Positions 39,801 to 52,760 of a DNA stretch of 64,000 nucleotides are shown here, piece by piece (within the stretch, counting starts at the first letter, position 1; each line of letters starts with the position of its first letter). Source of the stretch: Limanda limanda (Eukaryota > Chordata > Actinopteri > Pleuronectiformes > Pleuronectidae); assembly GCF_963576545.1 (NCBI RefSeq), contig NC_083645.1, positions 7,932,447 through 7,996,446 of the forward strand, written 5' to 3'. The translations under genes and the position numbers were made by a program. The notes beneath the pieces are model-generated. The model was not told the origin of the DNA. It worked only from the letters and a program-made list of their open reading frames with translations, and ran no database searches.

Positions 39801-41190
39801 TAAATTGACAACATCAGGCCACTGAGCACGAGGCACGATCGCAGCACGCGGGGGAGGATGGTGTTATCGTCTCACTAATGTGAATCAAAATGAAATCCAA
39901 GAGTCTGTCACACATGGAAGTGGATGCTGCCGGTTATCCATTACGAAGTATTTCCCTAGTATCCTATAAAGAGATCAGCTAAGGCTCATTAGACTGTCAA
40001 ATGGCATATGAGTCTTTTTGCACAAGAGCTATGCATCATTAGAAATTCCTAATGTCTTACCTATTTCCTGGTATTGATCTTGAGGAAAGCCTGATGTTAA
40101 AGCTGCCTGTCATCTCACTGCTTAAAAGACAAAGATTGAAACAGCGATTGCATTTTCTATTGTTTGGAGAAGTTGACTTCAAAAGGGTGAAAACCTCTGG
40201 TGTAGTCTGAGGCTTGGGAAAGTAGAGCAGGGCAGGTGGAGCTGGAAGGAGAGGAGAAGCAGGGATAGAGGGAGCACTCAGAGATGGGAGATAGACGACT
40301 GGAAAGGGGAAGCCCTTTGATCTCTGGAAGAAGTGAGTGCTGAAGAAGAGAGAAAGAGAGCAGCAGAGAAGATTGCAAACAAGGCATGCACTCAATTCCC
40401 AATAGTAGCATGAACACCAGAGGAAGAGACAGACGGAGGGAGGAAGACAGAAGGAGAAAGAAAAGTCAAGTAGACTGAGCGAAACAGCCATGGAGAGAGA
40501 GGATGACAGGGTCTGAGAGAGATAGAGATGGAGAGGAACAGAGGAGAAGCGAGTGAGAGGATGAAAATGAAGTAGATTGAAACAGATAAGACCAGGATGT
40601 TAAAAGGGTTTCAGTCCGGGGGCTGTTTGGGGAGTTCTCTCAAGTCCTATGCTAACGCAATTAGTATCGAAGCCCTTCTAGGAAAGTGCAGGCTAACCAC
40701 AGAGGCCGTCTCTAACATAGTTAGTGTGAAACAACCAAGTCAAACCCCATGGTCCCCATTAAACCTCAAGTTTTAATTAGCATGTCAGGACGGTGCTGCG
40801 TTTCACCACCCATGAGTGTGCCTTCTCAAGAAAAGTTGGCCCAGCAAGTCCACACATCTCGCTTCAAGTGGAAACCCCGAGACAGCCAACAGAGCGGCTG
40901 CATGGTTCTGGAAAGGCCTCTGCGTGGGGTGATAGCAAAAGCTCAACATTAACTGTGAGAGGGATATTTCACAACAACTGTTGCTAAAATGGCGGCACTG
41001 CGAAAGAAAAGTTATGTACCCATGTGTGGTCAGGGAGTTAACTTGTAACCAGCGCCTAAACTTTTCAACATTATGTTGTCCAGTAGGCGAGAAATTATTA
41101 ACATCAAAAACAGAGTCATGGTGGCAGAAGTAAAGACGAGTAGAAAAAGTCAATGACACTGACGTTGACTTTATTTGTGATTCTATGACT
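33860..41190. other. Intronic sequence, largely unique
   Basis: Contains a short (TA)n at about 34973-34988 and a GA-rich stretch at 40230-40580 that gives Ser/Leu/Phe-rich frames on the minus strand. No exon with splice support was found. Confidence 0.4.
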
Positions 41191-41194
41191 CTGT

Positions 41195-41447
41195 ATTCTC
41201 TGTGATACAAGGAACACTTTCATGTCCACACGTTATTTATATTTATGTCTGTAAATGACAAGGTAAATACAGTTAGTATAAATTACCCACAACATTTCCA
41301 GTTTATTCCTGTTAATTCCTGTTAATTCCCGTATATTCGCGTTTATTCCCGTTAATTCCCATGGAAAGTTTCCAACTTTGAATATTCACGGAATTTTGCA
41401 ACCCTAATTCTCTGTGATACTAGAAACATTTTCATGTCCACACGTTA
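41195..41447. mobile_element. Small repeat insert flanked by 41-bp direct repeats
   Basis: The direct repeats at 41195-41235 and 41407-41447 (ATTCTCTGTGATAC... to TCCACACGTTA) agree at 38 of 41 positions. The 171 bp between them contain a tandem TTTATTCC(C/T)GTTAATTCC motif and end GGAATTTTGCAACCCTAA. This type of GGGTTGCAAAATTCC end with GGGAATTAACGGGAAT repeats is seen in fish DNA-transposon remnants. Confidence 0.6.
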
Positions 41448-41449
41448 AG

Positions 41450-42490
41450 CTAGTTAGCTTAGCTTAGGTCAACTTGACAAATTGGAATTAACTAGCCAGC
41501 TCTGTGGTGCTCTATGGTATGTGCGCGCTGCTAGCTATGAACGTTTGAGTGTCAAACTACTCATTTAGCCAGGGTTAGTCTTAGTCTATATTAATGATCT
41601 GCTGTTGTTGCTAAATTGAAGATTCTCTAACACTTGAGAAATAGTAATATTACTAATTATATGCAAATGACTATTGTACCACACTGATTTTGCTGACACA
41701 GTTTGAACACCTTGGTAGCCACAAGGTGTGATTTCATTTTACCTCCAGAACAGCTTGTTCTCTCAAGCAAAAATTCGCTGATTAGACACATAGCTCCCTG
41801 TAAGGTCTTACTTTCCCCTTCCACCACCTTCAAGTGTCACTTCCCTGATCAATCATTCACTCGCTGCAATCACCTGCCTCCTGTACCGCCATCTTCTTGT
41901 TCTCAGCTGACAGCAGTTGAACCACCGCCTGCGCAGGTTTTACAATTTGCACTTTTTCCCCCCCACATCACTGAGCTGTTATTTCAAATATGTCTGCCAG
42001 ATTGAACCAGTCCAGCTAGTGAGCCTCCTCTGACCTCCCATCTGTGAGCGGCTTCCACCAACCACCGCTGACTGGCTGCGTTTCACACTCGGTGAACAAC
42101 AGTCATCACCGACTGCAGCGCGCCAATATCTCAGGGGGCTGTCACTTTTCTGGAGCAACATGTCTGGCACCAACAACCAAGTTACATCTAAAGTCACTTA
42201 AACCACACGTCTCTGCCGTTCTAGCATTTAGTGGAACAGCAGCTGAATGTCTCATCCCTGTCTGCGTGCATTATGTTTCTGCTCTTTTTTACATGTGACT
42301 CACTGCCTGGAGGAGTGAGCTGCTGACGTTCACAGGAATGCGAAGCCAAGAAAGTGGAAACAGACTGTATTGATTTGAGGGCATCAATTATCAGTTTCAA
42401 ATTGTAATTATGATGCTGTTTTCTTCAGTGTGCCAGTCAGAACGCTCTTTTTTTTAGTTGCGACAGGTTTGGACAAACTGTCCTCACTGC
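41450..42490. other. Intronic sequence just downstream of gpc3 exon 2
   Basis: No supported feature other than the splice donor at its right edge. Confidence 0.5.
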
Positions 42491-42494
42491 TTAC

Positions 42495-42656
42495 CTTGGA
42501 AAATGGCAGCATTCTGGATGATGAGGCGTTTGAGTTGAGCGCTGACCACCTGCAGACCAGACTCCATGTTGCTGCGTGCGGCTACCTGATACCGCTCCTC
42601 CATCTTCTTGGAACAGCAGGTCGGGCCTTTTGTTTGGCAAACCTGCAGATCCGAAC
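42495..42656 (-). CDS. gpc3: Glypican-3 coding exon 2
   Basis: Seen: the minus strand shows acceptor CCTGCCAG|GTTCGG and donor CAAG|GTAAGC, enclosing 162 bp. The exon enters and leaves in phase 1, exactly matching the one base left over from exon 1. The first codon completes Gly53, followed by [21 protein letters not shown], and near the end [10 protein letters not shown]. Known: these are the conserved second to fourth cysteines of the glypican core (C-x6-C-C spacing) and the start of the alpha-helical N-lobe; the human GPC3 exon has the same length and phase. Residues 53-106 are encoded here. No stop codon interrupts the frame. The next exon (about 700 bp in human, with most of the cysteine-rich lobe) was searched for on the minus strand down to position 1 and is absent, so it lies outside the window. 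Confidence 0.94.
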
Positions 42657-45456
42657 CTGGCAGGAAATCAACACAGAGAGGACAGGAGCTGTGATGAAGG
42701 AGCTGGAGAGCTGCTGTTGTTTCACTTTTTCAAAAACAGAGAAGAAACTTTCTTCCTTCTCACACACACACAATGAGATGCAGCAGCATCCTCTGCATGC
42801 AGGATCACTATCTTCTATCCTTAATGAGAATCTGAATATAATGTAGCAGCTGTGTTATTTAGCAGGCTTCAAGTCAAAAATACATTTCTGCTTGAAAAAA
42901 AAAAAGAGTCATTTTGATGATACATTTGAGCAAAACGCCAAGGCCGTGATGCTCTCCTCAGAGATCAGTTTGGTCAACAGACGGTTCCACCACCACTCAA
43001 GGCTGCGTTTTTCACACCGAGGATCAAAAGGAGTATTTTTGTAGCCACAGAGACGGGAGCTGGGAGCGGTGCAGCGTGCAGACAAACAAACCCAGGTTCT
43101 TGCATTCACTATACGCCATGAAGAAAAAAATCAAAGCAACAAGTGAGATTGAAGGCATGAAACAACATTTCTGCACCTGGCCCCAGACACTAAGGGTTGT
43201 TTACACAGATGAGAAATAATTGGATTCCCAGAGCTCTTTTGAAAGGTGCAGTTGTACGCCAGCGCCAGAAAAGCTTAGGGTGACAAGGATGTTTCATTGG
43301 GGCGACGTGGCTGCGCACAAACTGGATCGAAAAACAAACGCCCTGGAGAAATTAATTTAATTTGAAAGCAATGCCGGTGAGCAGGGAGAGGAAGTCTGTG
43401 CGCTTAGAATTCAGTCTGATCAAGGATAGAGACGGAAACCTCAGCTGGTGCAGCGGCGACGATGAATGAACTGCAATTCTGAGTGGTGACGGACTGAAGG
43501 ACATCTTTTATGAAGAGCTTTTTCTTGTTTTTAATACCTGAACAAGCCTCTACTATCACATTGTCACAGCTACACTGCAGGATGAATGACCTCTGGTCTA
43601 CAAAGTTTGAAAAGCAGATTATACCGTAGTTAAAACTAACGTGGGTTTTCGAGCAACGATGCCTTTACAAAAGAGTTAACACACATTTCTACAACAGAAT
43701 TTCCTCTGGAGAAAAAGAAATGTCCAGTGGAGACAGAACTTCCTATACACACGCTACAAATTTCCACTTTATTCCCACATCGCTGCTTAAAAGTGATGCA
43801 CAGACACAAATAGGCCACAAACACCTGATGTTTAAATACAAAGAGGAGCTCCGGTGAAAACCCCCCCTCCTCTTTGATTCCCCCTCTCAGTCTCTCTCTC
43901 CCATGAGTCTGTTGAAAGCTTCAGTGGAGGCTGCAGTTGTAACGTGTGTGTGTCGAGGAGTTGTCTGCAGGATCCGCTGCCTGAGAGGCATCGGTGACAA
44001 GGGCCTGATTGATGGCGAGGTAAACAAATGTCAGGGGAGTCTGCCAGCTTCAGCTGCTCGGGGTGCGTAGGATGCAGAAGCCGAGAGATTAATTTGCAGG
44101 GAGGGCCCGAATTGTATGTATGCACACTTTCATTGTATGTATTTATGTGTGTACATTTATATTAGAAAACTTTTTTTCACAAGCGTGTCAAAAGACAGAA
44201 GAAAGGCTTTTGTGGAGGGTTTTATCTTGAAATGAAAATCTCCGTTGGTTTGAGGCTTTGTCTCTTTGAGATCTTCAAACAATGGATTTTCAGAAACAGA
44301 GCTCGGGCTGGAACAATGACAACAGGCAGCGTGGAGGGAAGCTAAAGTAGCAGGAGATGCTACGGAGCGACAGCCTTGATAATTAAGTACTGGGGAGTCG
44401 AAAACTCACTCCTGACTCCCATCAGGGTTTAAGGTGCACAGTCTAATGAGTGAGACAGGCAATAAAACTGTCAAACCGCACCTATTGTATGCAAACTGAC
44501 AGGCTTAATATCTTAAATCAATACCGACAAAAGACTCCTGACAGATAAGATCAAGTTAATTTCAGACTGCAGGGGCAAAAATTATTAGGCTGTCAATAGC
44601 GCCATAGGTGAGACGAGGCAGGGATTTAGCAATTATAGTCAGCAGAAACAGACAGTTTCATCTGCACTTTTGTCGTTTTGCAGATGATAAATGCGTTTCA
44701 TTACAGAAGTTCCAGCGCGGTGGAGAATAAGTGAAGGATTCAGCTGTGGAAACGATTCCCCGCTGAGCTTCACAAATAATAAAATCACACCGTCTAAATA
44801 AAGCCTTCTTCCTGACTGACAGATCCCTTGGGAATAAGCTTCTTGCTTCTCTTTTTTGTGTGCTTTTGGCTCAGTTCTCTTTCTCCTCCCCTTACTTTTT
44901 TATATTCCTTGTCATCTGTGCACAGTTTTGCTCCGAGTTTGTTTCCCTTCACCTCCCTTGAGCCTAAACAGCCATCAGGCTCTGCAGAGAGCAGCGTTCT
45001 CTCAGTGTGTTATCGGTTAATTAGTCGATTGGGTCCTGATGGCCAATTCCCTCCAACCAAATGAAGAAAGACAAGGTGAGAGCTCAGAGCAATTTACATG
45101 TAAATTTCCCAAGCACACAAGCTTGTGCTCAAGGTGACACATTGAAATTATTATACGTGTTTTCAGTCAATACTGAAGTGGTGAGCCGGACAATTCAACA
45201 TGCAGCACGGCCGCTGTTTGCCACGTGTGTCAAGGTCTTTGAGCGGCTTTTTAAGAGAGCACATTGATCGCCCTTCACTTTGTCGCCGCCTTATCTGACA
45301 ATCCTTTCGGCCGCTTCTTTCCAGATAGAAAGTTTCAGTTCAAATGCCATAGGGGCGAGATCCCGAGCAGGGGGCTCACACAGTCCTGTGCACACACACG
45401 CACGACAAGTGGAGTCCCACTCCTTACATCTTTAACAAGCTCAGGGACGCCACGCC

Positions 45457-45469
45457 GGGGGGGGGGGGG
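45457..45469. repeat. G13 homopolymer
   Basis: Thirteen consecutive G after CACGCC. Confidence 0.9.
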
Positions 45470-46221
45470 CAGCCACCAACACAGTATGTATCTCCAAGTT
45501 TCCCCGCACCAATTAGAAAGATATATCCATGAAAGTTTAATTTTGGAGACCATGGAGGGGGAGAAAAACAAGTTGTATTAAGATATAGAATATGTTAAAA
45601 GCTCTTCATTATGAGCATAAATTATACATCAGCTACCAGTGTCAAGTGGAAGCATGTGGGAATGCATGGCTTCCTCTCCGGGGCAAAAGAATACTGTGTC
45701 ACTTTGTAGAGACAATAAATGAAATGACGATAGTGCAATTTACAACCCACCCAAGGAATAATATTACCATTAGCTACTGGGGATTACAATTGTTTTAAGT
45801 ATTTTTAGTGCTTTGCGCGCTGCTCTATTTTAAATCGTTTGATGAAGCAATAATTTGAAACCTGGAAGCATGAATGTGAAAGAGTCTTTTTTTTCACTAA
45901 ACACAGGAGCCCTTCATTAAAGAGGGGGTGATGGATTTTTTCAGAAAAGGAAAAGCTGAATAAACACAACACAACTCAGCGTTTAATTAGACAAAAAGAG
46001 CTGTTGCCACAGGTCAAACTGATCCACCTATTGGTTGTGTCTGGTGTCATTTACACAACAGGTCTTTGTCGTTCAGTGTTTTTCATGATGAAGAACAAGC
46101 CTGGGTGACCTGACCCTGCAGCTAATTACTGCAGAGAACTCCACATCACCTGAACACTTACTTTTAGCATCCTTCGTAGAAATATCAAACTACACAGCTC
46201 ACAGTGGAAAACAGACTCACA

Positions 46222-47424
46222 AGCCGCTTTCAGACATGACGCCCGGAAAATGTCCGGGCGATGGGGTCAGGACTGAGGGTCAGACGTCTGCTTTCCTCGT
46301 ATGAAGAAAGCAGCAGGAGATTCTCTGGGTCAGACACATTTATAGCAACAGGATATTATCAAGCACATTCAGGTGAGGGGGAGGAGCAGCATACAGGAGG
46401 CAGGACGAGACGTATGAATTCCACTGCTGAGCTCACATGTTTATATCTACAGCACATCAACACCATCTTCACTCATTATCACGAAAAGATCTCAAATGTC
46501 ATTATTTTTATAACTTGACTTGATCTTTTTGCTATGTTTTATTCAGATTTGTGTCCAACACCAGTTTCGCTATATCCACACTACTTGGTTTTCTGCTAGG
46601 GAAACGACCAGCATCCACACTACTCCGAAATTTTAGAGCCGCTAAACCTGAGAAGTCTGGAAACGGCGGCTGGCCTTGCTTTATTTTGAAAACTCCAGGG
46701 GTGCATTTTTTTCTGGATGGGCGGAAACAGAGACGTTTGGAAACAATGACGTAGACGTTCACAACCGCTTCCTGATTGGGATCTTTTGGTCACAACAAAG
46801 TCTTAGCTGATTCGTCAGGCTCCTATCACATGACCCCCGGCCTTCCAGAACCCCCCAAAAAACGCCTTAGCCTCAGGTAACAGTGTAGAAAGCAACATGG
46901 AGATTTAATTCAGCACTGAACCTGTTGTCTTTGCTAACCGCAGCAGTTAGATTTTGCATTTTACAATGATACGACTGTTTACATGTTTCAGAGACAAGCT
47001 GTTATTAGAGCAATCTGCAACATTTCCTGTGTCCAGCAGGATGGAATGCCTTCTTGTTCACACCAGCACGTGCATGCACAGTGTACCTGAGTGGTCACGT
47101 TATAAGCTTGTTAGTATGGACCGGGAATAAAACTGAGATGAAGCAAAAATGCTTGTGTGGACAGAGATCGTTTTAGTTTGAAAATGCTGTTTTCAATTGA
47201 AAACGTAGTGTGGATGTGGCCTCAGAAACTCCATCAACATGCCCACTTGCTCACTTTGAATCCTCCAGAGAATCTCCTGTGCTCTCATGTAGGCTCACTC
47301 GGACATTATCTGGAGTTTGGGGCTGTCCGTAAAAACTCTGGAACCTCTAACTCAGACATTTATGTTCTCAGATGCAGCAGGGATAATTTTGGAGTTCAGT
47401 GCATATCTGAAAGAAGCTGTAGGA
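46222..47424 (+). mobile_element. MITE-like family A (copy 5), split by a family B insertion
   Basis: The left part AGCCGCTTTCAGACATGACG to about 46545 and the right part from about 47225 to GCATATCTGAAAGAAGCT align with the two halves of copies 2-4. AGCCGCTTTCAGACAT and AGCTTCTTTCAGATAT (right end reversed) are its inverted ends. Confidence 0.7.
46550..47223 (+). mobile_element. MITE-like family B (copy 2), nested in family A
   Basis: The ends CTATATCCACACTACTTGGT and, reversed, CCACATCCACACTACGTTTT form an inverted repeat. The interior carries CTTCTTGTTCACACCAGCAC as in copy 1 (29560-29893). No transposase. Confidence 0.7.
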
Positions 47425-47869
47425 GAACTGTGGAGTATTTTCTGTTGAAAATGAAGTGGCAGCTTTCACCGTATGCTTTTCTATTTAGAGGGAATCAGAT
47501 GCTCCTCTCACGAGTCAGGTCAGCTGCTCCTGTCAGAGCTCCACCGCATCCTCCGCTCTCTAACCACTGCTGACTCTGATTAAGACGCTCTCACACTCAT
47601 GTCCCGGGGTAAGTGCTCGGCTCTGCCCGTCCTCGGCTCTGCTACATGACGACTCGCTGGTGTGAACTGACACCACAGCCCCCGTTTCACCTTCAGACAC
47701 TACCACCACCCACGGCAGCAGCAGCACACTAACCACTACAAAGACATGAGTGGTGCTACACCTCCTACAGCTGTGTTGGGTTTTGATTTCTCATATCTCC
47801 GCTCTGATGTTGTTTCTCTGCTCTTGCTTCTTTTGAATCATGCTGCAGGAGAGCAAAGAAAAACTTGAG

Positions 47870-47910
47870 CTTGTGTGTGAGTGTGTGTGAGTGTGTGTGT
47901 GTGTGTGTTT
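47870..47910. repeat. (GT)n microsatellite
   Basis: Interrupted GT tract with GAGTGTGTGT units. Confidence 0.9.
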
Positions 47911-50831
47911 GCCCCCTGGCACCACATGCAGCATTATTAGAAGTCTGTCCTGCCGTCCTGAGGACATCTCCCTGAATCAGCTACCTCCCCCACACAATAC
48001 TCCATATCAATACAGGCTACACACACAAACACACACACAGTGTAAGTGATACTTCCCCAGTCAAATCACAGCTAGCCATCCTCTAAATTTAATTTCATCA
48101 ATCTTTCATTTGCCGTATGCCCGGATGAAGAACTCGTGTTACATGCGCGACAATCCCTCTGTTCCGCATTTACATGCCAAATTCTGTGCGAGCACAAAGT
48201 TCAGAATAATTACAGAGGACGAGACTGAGACTGAAAACCTCCAACTTATTCTGCATTAATTAATGACAAGGATATATTATGGATGAGGCCTGCCCAAAAA
48301 AAGAAATAACACACACACAAAAATGTACCAAATATAAGAGTGACTGCATATTTCATGCTTTGTGAAAGAAAGTCAACTCCAGTTAGAAATATGGAGTTAT
48401 GGAAATCCTACCTACAGTACAAGCATTGGCCCGTAACTCTGTCTCATTATGGATATTCCGTTGGGGAAAAAATTATACACTGTTTAAATACTGTAAAAGA
48501 TCATGATGGACTAGACAGTGTCCTCACTGGATATTTAAAAAAGCTATAGAATAATGGGATCGTGTCCAAAGAGTTTGATATGTGCCATCGTTTTTAAGTC
48601 AGCAGAGTTTTGAAGTGGAAAAGAAATGTAAAATCATTTATTTAGAAATAGCTGTGAGCGTTTGAAAATAATGAAACATCTTCTTTGCAGTATCTACTTT
48701 TTCCCCTCGTATGTGGATATGTAGACTGACACTGAAAAATAACCCACAAAAACTGAATACATTATCATGTGTTATAGGCGGAGTGAAAGCAGTAAATATG
48801 ATTATTTGTGGATGATGTAACGTTCGTTGTTGCGCACACGCTGAAAATGAATCAATATTGCATTATGCCAGTGGGGGTTGGGACCCCCATGCTGGGCCAC
48901 GAGAGAATTCCGATGACACACAGAGAAGAGGAAAACAGAAACTTGATAGTTGTGCGACATAAATGTTATTTTTGTCAAACGTTGCTCTAGTCTTTACTTA
49001 GTTTTTAGAGGTTTCCTTCTAATTTTACCTCTGAAAATTATCCATAATGGTTTTGTACATGAGGGGACACTTAATCCCATGATTCCCTCAAAGGAATTAT
49101 AGATTTTCATCATTCTCTGGATTTACACATTAGTGAAACAGGAATGTTGGTGCCATAGTGATGAGACTTCACAAATTTACTTTATAAATTACTTCTTGAG
49201 GCAGCCAAGGCCACACAGCAGCCCCTCACTGCAGGACATTTTCCTCGTGCAAATCCAAACCTTACTTTGCTGTTAAATGCTCTCTCTACTCACTGTGCTT
49301 TGTTTTGGCTCCGAGTCCTGAAACGCATCCCATTCCTGTTTTACTGCAGTGGTTCATAAAGGGAGGTCCTGAGATCTCTCCGGGACCATGAGGGTTCGGT
49401 TTAATTTGTTTCATTTCTGTATTATTTTACTCCAAGTGCTAATAGCGCGCAAATGAAGGGAGTGTGTTTTTCTCTCTCAGAGGTTTAAAGGATAGATTCA
49501 TCCTTTTTGAAGTCGGTCTCACAATAATCGTTCCACCTGTTCAAACTGGCCGTTTAAAGATCCCTCCTCTGTGATGCCCTTCCAGTGTTAAAGCTGGGAG
49601 AAGGAAAAAGTCCTTGTTCTGTGCAAAAAAAAGTCTATTTGAAAGTTGATCTAAAGCTAAAATGAGGCTTTAGAAGTTTTCTAAATTTATACAGCCTTTT
49701 TTAAGAGAAACTGCCTCTTTGTGTTTTCCAGGAGAGTGTTTGCTAGTTGAGCTGCAGAAAAAGGGCAGAAACACAAAGGGAGAATATTCTACTGAAAAGG
49801 CTGGTGGTTAGGAAACGATCTTTATAACTTCAATGTTCAAATGGGCTTTTGATCATTGAGAGCCTGTGTCCTTTGCGTGTTCCAGGTACAATTATAATCC
49901 TTGATGAATCATATCTGATGACGAACATGTTTTCATTTGAGATTCAATGGGACAAATATCAATTCCTAATAAATATACATAAACATAGCCTGTGTGTAAA
50001 TTGGCCTCTAACATGAATCCATTATGGGTATTGACTTTGCTTTCTTAGTTTTGTGGTTTCATTGTGTTATAACATCAACCGTAGGCTAAGTGAAAATGTG
50101 AACTATTTTCTTTGATTGTCTGTTCTCTATTCTTCTGATCTTATTGAAACAAATTGTGGAAATATATTTAAGAAAAATAAAAACTCTGCTTTTACAGAAA
50201 TGGAGAGTGTGGGTTTGACGAAGGTGACAAATACAGAAACCTCCATTAAGCATAGTTTTAATTTAACAACATTTACAATTCATGTTTTAGCTTTTCTGCA
50301 CAAACACAGGTATGTTCTTTTTGACAAACAGTTATTTTTAAGGTCAGTTAGATCCCAAGAGTTGTGACGCCTTGACTCCTTAAGGACAAAGCTGTTTTAA
50401 ATTTAAATGCTCTACTCTGGTCAGCACTCATCACAAATACAGAACACCAAAAAAAAAACTTTGGGTTAACCCAATTACAACTGTGGTTGTCTGTGCATTA
50501 TTTTAATAAAATAGGAATTAACATCATGAATCAAACTGATAAATCTTAAATTATGCTATTTAAGGTGTTACTGGCGGCCTGAAGGAGCCCAAACACAACA
50601 TTAACATTAGATGATGTGTTGCAGAGTAATCCAGACATCCTGTATTGACTGTAGATGTAAGAATCCAGTGCTTCATCACGATGAACTTAATGTACAACGA
50701 GTTCCTATAATAAGACCCAATAATATTCTGCAACTCAGCATCCAGTGGCATCATGGGCGTGTGTTGACCAAACTATCCCTTAACTCGCCAAGATGAATGT
50801 CCTCTGGCACACTGGTGAATTGATTTGCAGA

Positions 50832-50949
<118 letters not shown>

Positions 50950-51023
50950 TGTCCGGCCTGACTCCTCAATGAAGGAGCACAGGACTGGGGTAGGTTATAT
51001 ATCTCTCTCCTGTTAAGACGACT

Positions 51024-51045
51024 CCCCCCCCCCCCCCCCCCCCCC
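51024..51045. repeat. C22 homopolymer
   Basis: Twenty-two consecutive C; assembly length uncertain. Confidence 0.92.
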
Positions 51046-51763
51046 GGCTGTGTGGCAGATAAAAAGCTTGATGGCCTTTGGTTGGAGGGTGTGTGACTAA
51101 AGATGGATGCATGGAGGAACGTGGGGCTCAGAGGTTGGAGCTGCCTGCTCCCACAGATGGTAGATGAATATGTGGCGTTGGGAGCGTGACCAAAACATGC
51201 TTCAAAGCGCATCGCACATCTTCCCAGGGGTGGGATTTGAAGCATGTTGTGTTTAGTTGTCATCCCTGGCATGTTGTCTGCACAGAGAATGGAGAGAAAA
51301 CAGTTCACCTGGAGCACTTCCCCTGGTGCTGACATGACACTAAAACACCCAATTAACATTTAGAGCAGGCTGTGATTCAGCCACATGAGAGGGGTCTCCC
51401 ATCACAGACTGGAAAAGAAAGCATGCAACAGGCTCCAGCAGTTCACCAACATCCTGCGTCCTGCAAAACAGACCTGCACCACTCCTCTGTATCTCAATAA
51501 GCGTTTTATTATAATTATTTCATCTTAATTCACTTGGACACGTCTCCTCCTCATCTCAAACGCAGTCAGTGACATTTGAGCTCCAGGGAACAATAATTAT
51601 CCTGCTGCGATAATTGCATCTTTGACAGAAACTGTTATCAGGGGCGGACACAATTCATATCACACCGTTAATCTATACTCTGTGACAGTGTGGCTGAGGA
51701 GAAGCTGCCAGGAGACCAGCCTGTAACACAACTATAAATCAACTCATAAAGAAAAAATGATTT

Positions 51764-51786
51764 TTGTGTGTGTGTGTGTGTGTGTG
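51764..51786. repeat. (GT)n microsatellite, short
   Basis: About eleven GT units. Confidence 0.88.
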
Positions 51787-52235
51787 AATTCAACCCCACA
51801 TAACAGATACCTGAGGTGACCCAATCAAAGCTGGGTCACTTGAGGCTCCATGCATGGAACAATAGAAAGACTCTGTGAGCTGTTTTTTTAATAATTCAAC
51901 CTGACATTTTTGGAAAACACTCATTGTAACCAATGGATTTTTCAGAGCAGGTCAGTTAAATGTTCAGCCAGAGGGATGGAGAGTGTGTGTGGGTTGACTC
52001 TCAGCACTGAAACATGGAGAGGTCAGCAGCCTTACGAGAGAGGGAAAAAAAAATCGAGAAGTGTTGCAATGGTGATGTCCCTGGAGCTGGAACACTGGAG
52101 TTTGATTTGAGGGATTAGATTCAGAGATGGAATTGCAGAGGTGAGGAAATCACAGGGAAGAGGATGCGGTTGCCAGGCGTCCTGTGCGTAAAGCATGGAG
52201 ATGGATAGAAGGTGGAAGTTTTAAAGATAGATTAC

Positions 52236-52392
52236 CTGACACTGGGGTTTCGGGGACCCACTTGGAGCCCGGGTGCAGGGACTGGAACACGCTGCGCACC
52301 TCCTGGCAGTTTTGCACCTGTCCGCCGGGCAGGGGGAAGAGCTGGAGGAAGGCGCACAGAAAGAGCGCGCCACGGGCCGACGGAGCAGCCAT
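52236..52392 (-). CDS. gpc3: Glypican-3 coding exon 1 (start codon, signal peptide, first cysteine motif)
   Basis: Seen: reading leftward from ATG at 52392 (context CTCTGCCATGG) there are 52 codons plus one base, ending at CAG|GTAATC with the donor GT at 52235-52234. Residues 1-24 form a hydrophobic signal peptide (MAAPSARGALFLCAFLQLFP, then LPGG). The mature start has Cys29 in N-C-Q-E-V-R, then V-F-Q-S-L-H-P-G and K-W-V-P-E-T-P-V-S-G. Known: the block F-x-x-L-x-P-G-x-K-W-V-P-E-T-P-V-x-G is the hallmark of GPC3 and is lost in GPC5. Glypican-3 is a GPI-anchored heparan sulfate proteoglycan at the cell surface that modulates Hedgehog, Wnt and BMP signalling. The human exon 1 likewise ends in phase 1 inside the same glycine codon. 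An in-frame TTG further upstream (52428) was rejected as start because the ATG has a good Kozak context and gives a normal-length signal peptide. The exon sits in a CpG-rich stretch, as expected for a first exon. Confidence 0.93.
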
Positions 52393-52760
52393 GGCAGAGG
52401 CGAGCAGAGACACAGACCCTGGAATCAACTTCAGCGCGTTAAAAGTTACAGGAGGACGGAGCCGCGGTGCTGCGCTGACGAGGTGAGGCTGCAGCTCCTG
52501 GATCCGTTCGGCTCAGCATCCTTCCGCTGGGTGTTCGGTTCCTCCTCCTGTGCGTCCACCTGGAGAGCTGCTCCTCTTCCTGAAGCGATACCCCGACTAC
52601 AACAACTTAAGAGTCCCTCCTCATGTGCATCACCCCTCTCGGCTGTAGCTGCGCGCACGAACGAGCCCACAGCCTTGTGTGTGCGCGCTCACCAGGAGAA
52701 GAGAAACGCGCGCCACGGCGAGAACCTGCGCGCACGAAGGGATGTGCGCTCTGGTGTGAT
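52240..52760 (-). promoter_or_regulatory. CpG-rich promoter region of gpc3
   Basis: This stretch is clearly richer in G+C and in CG dinucleotides (GCGCGC, GCGCACGAACG, CACGGCGAG) than the surrounding AT-rich DNA, and it spans exon 1 and about 370 bp upstream of the start codon. No TATA box is evident on the minus strand, in keeping with a CpG-island promoter. The transcription start cannot be fixed from sequence alone. Confidence 0.6.

Noticed and set aside
42582..42773. 63-codon minus-strand frame overlapping gpc3 exon 2
   Set aside because: It runs across the acceptor in the wrong frame; the conserved glypican peptide is in another frame.
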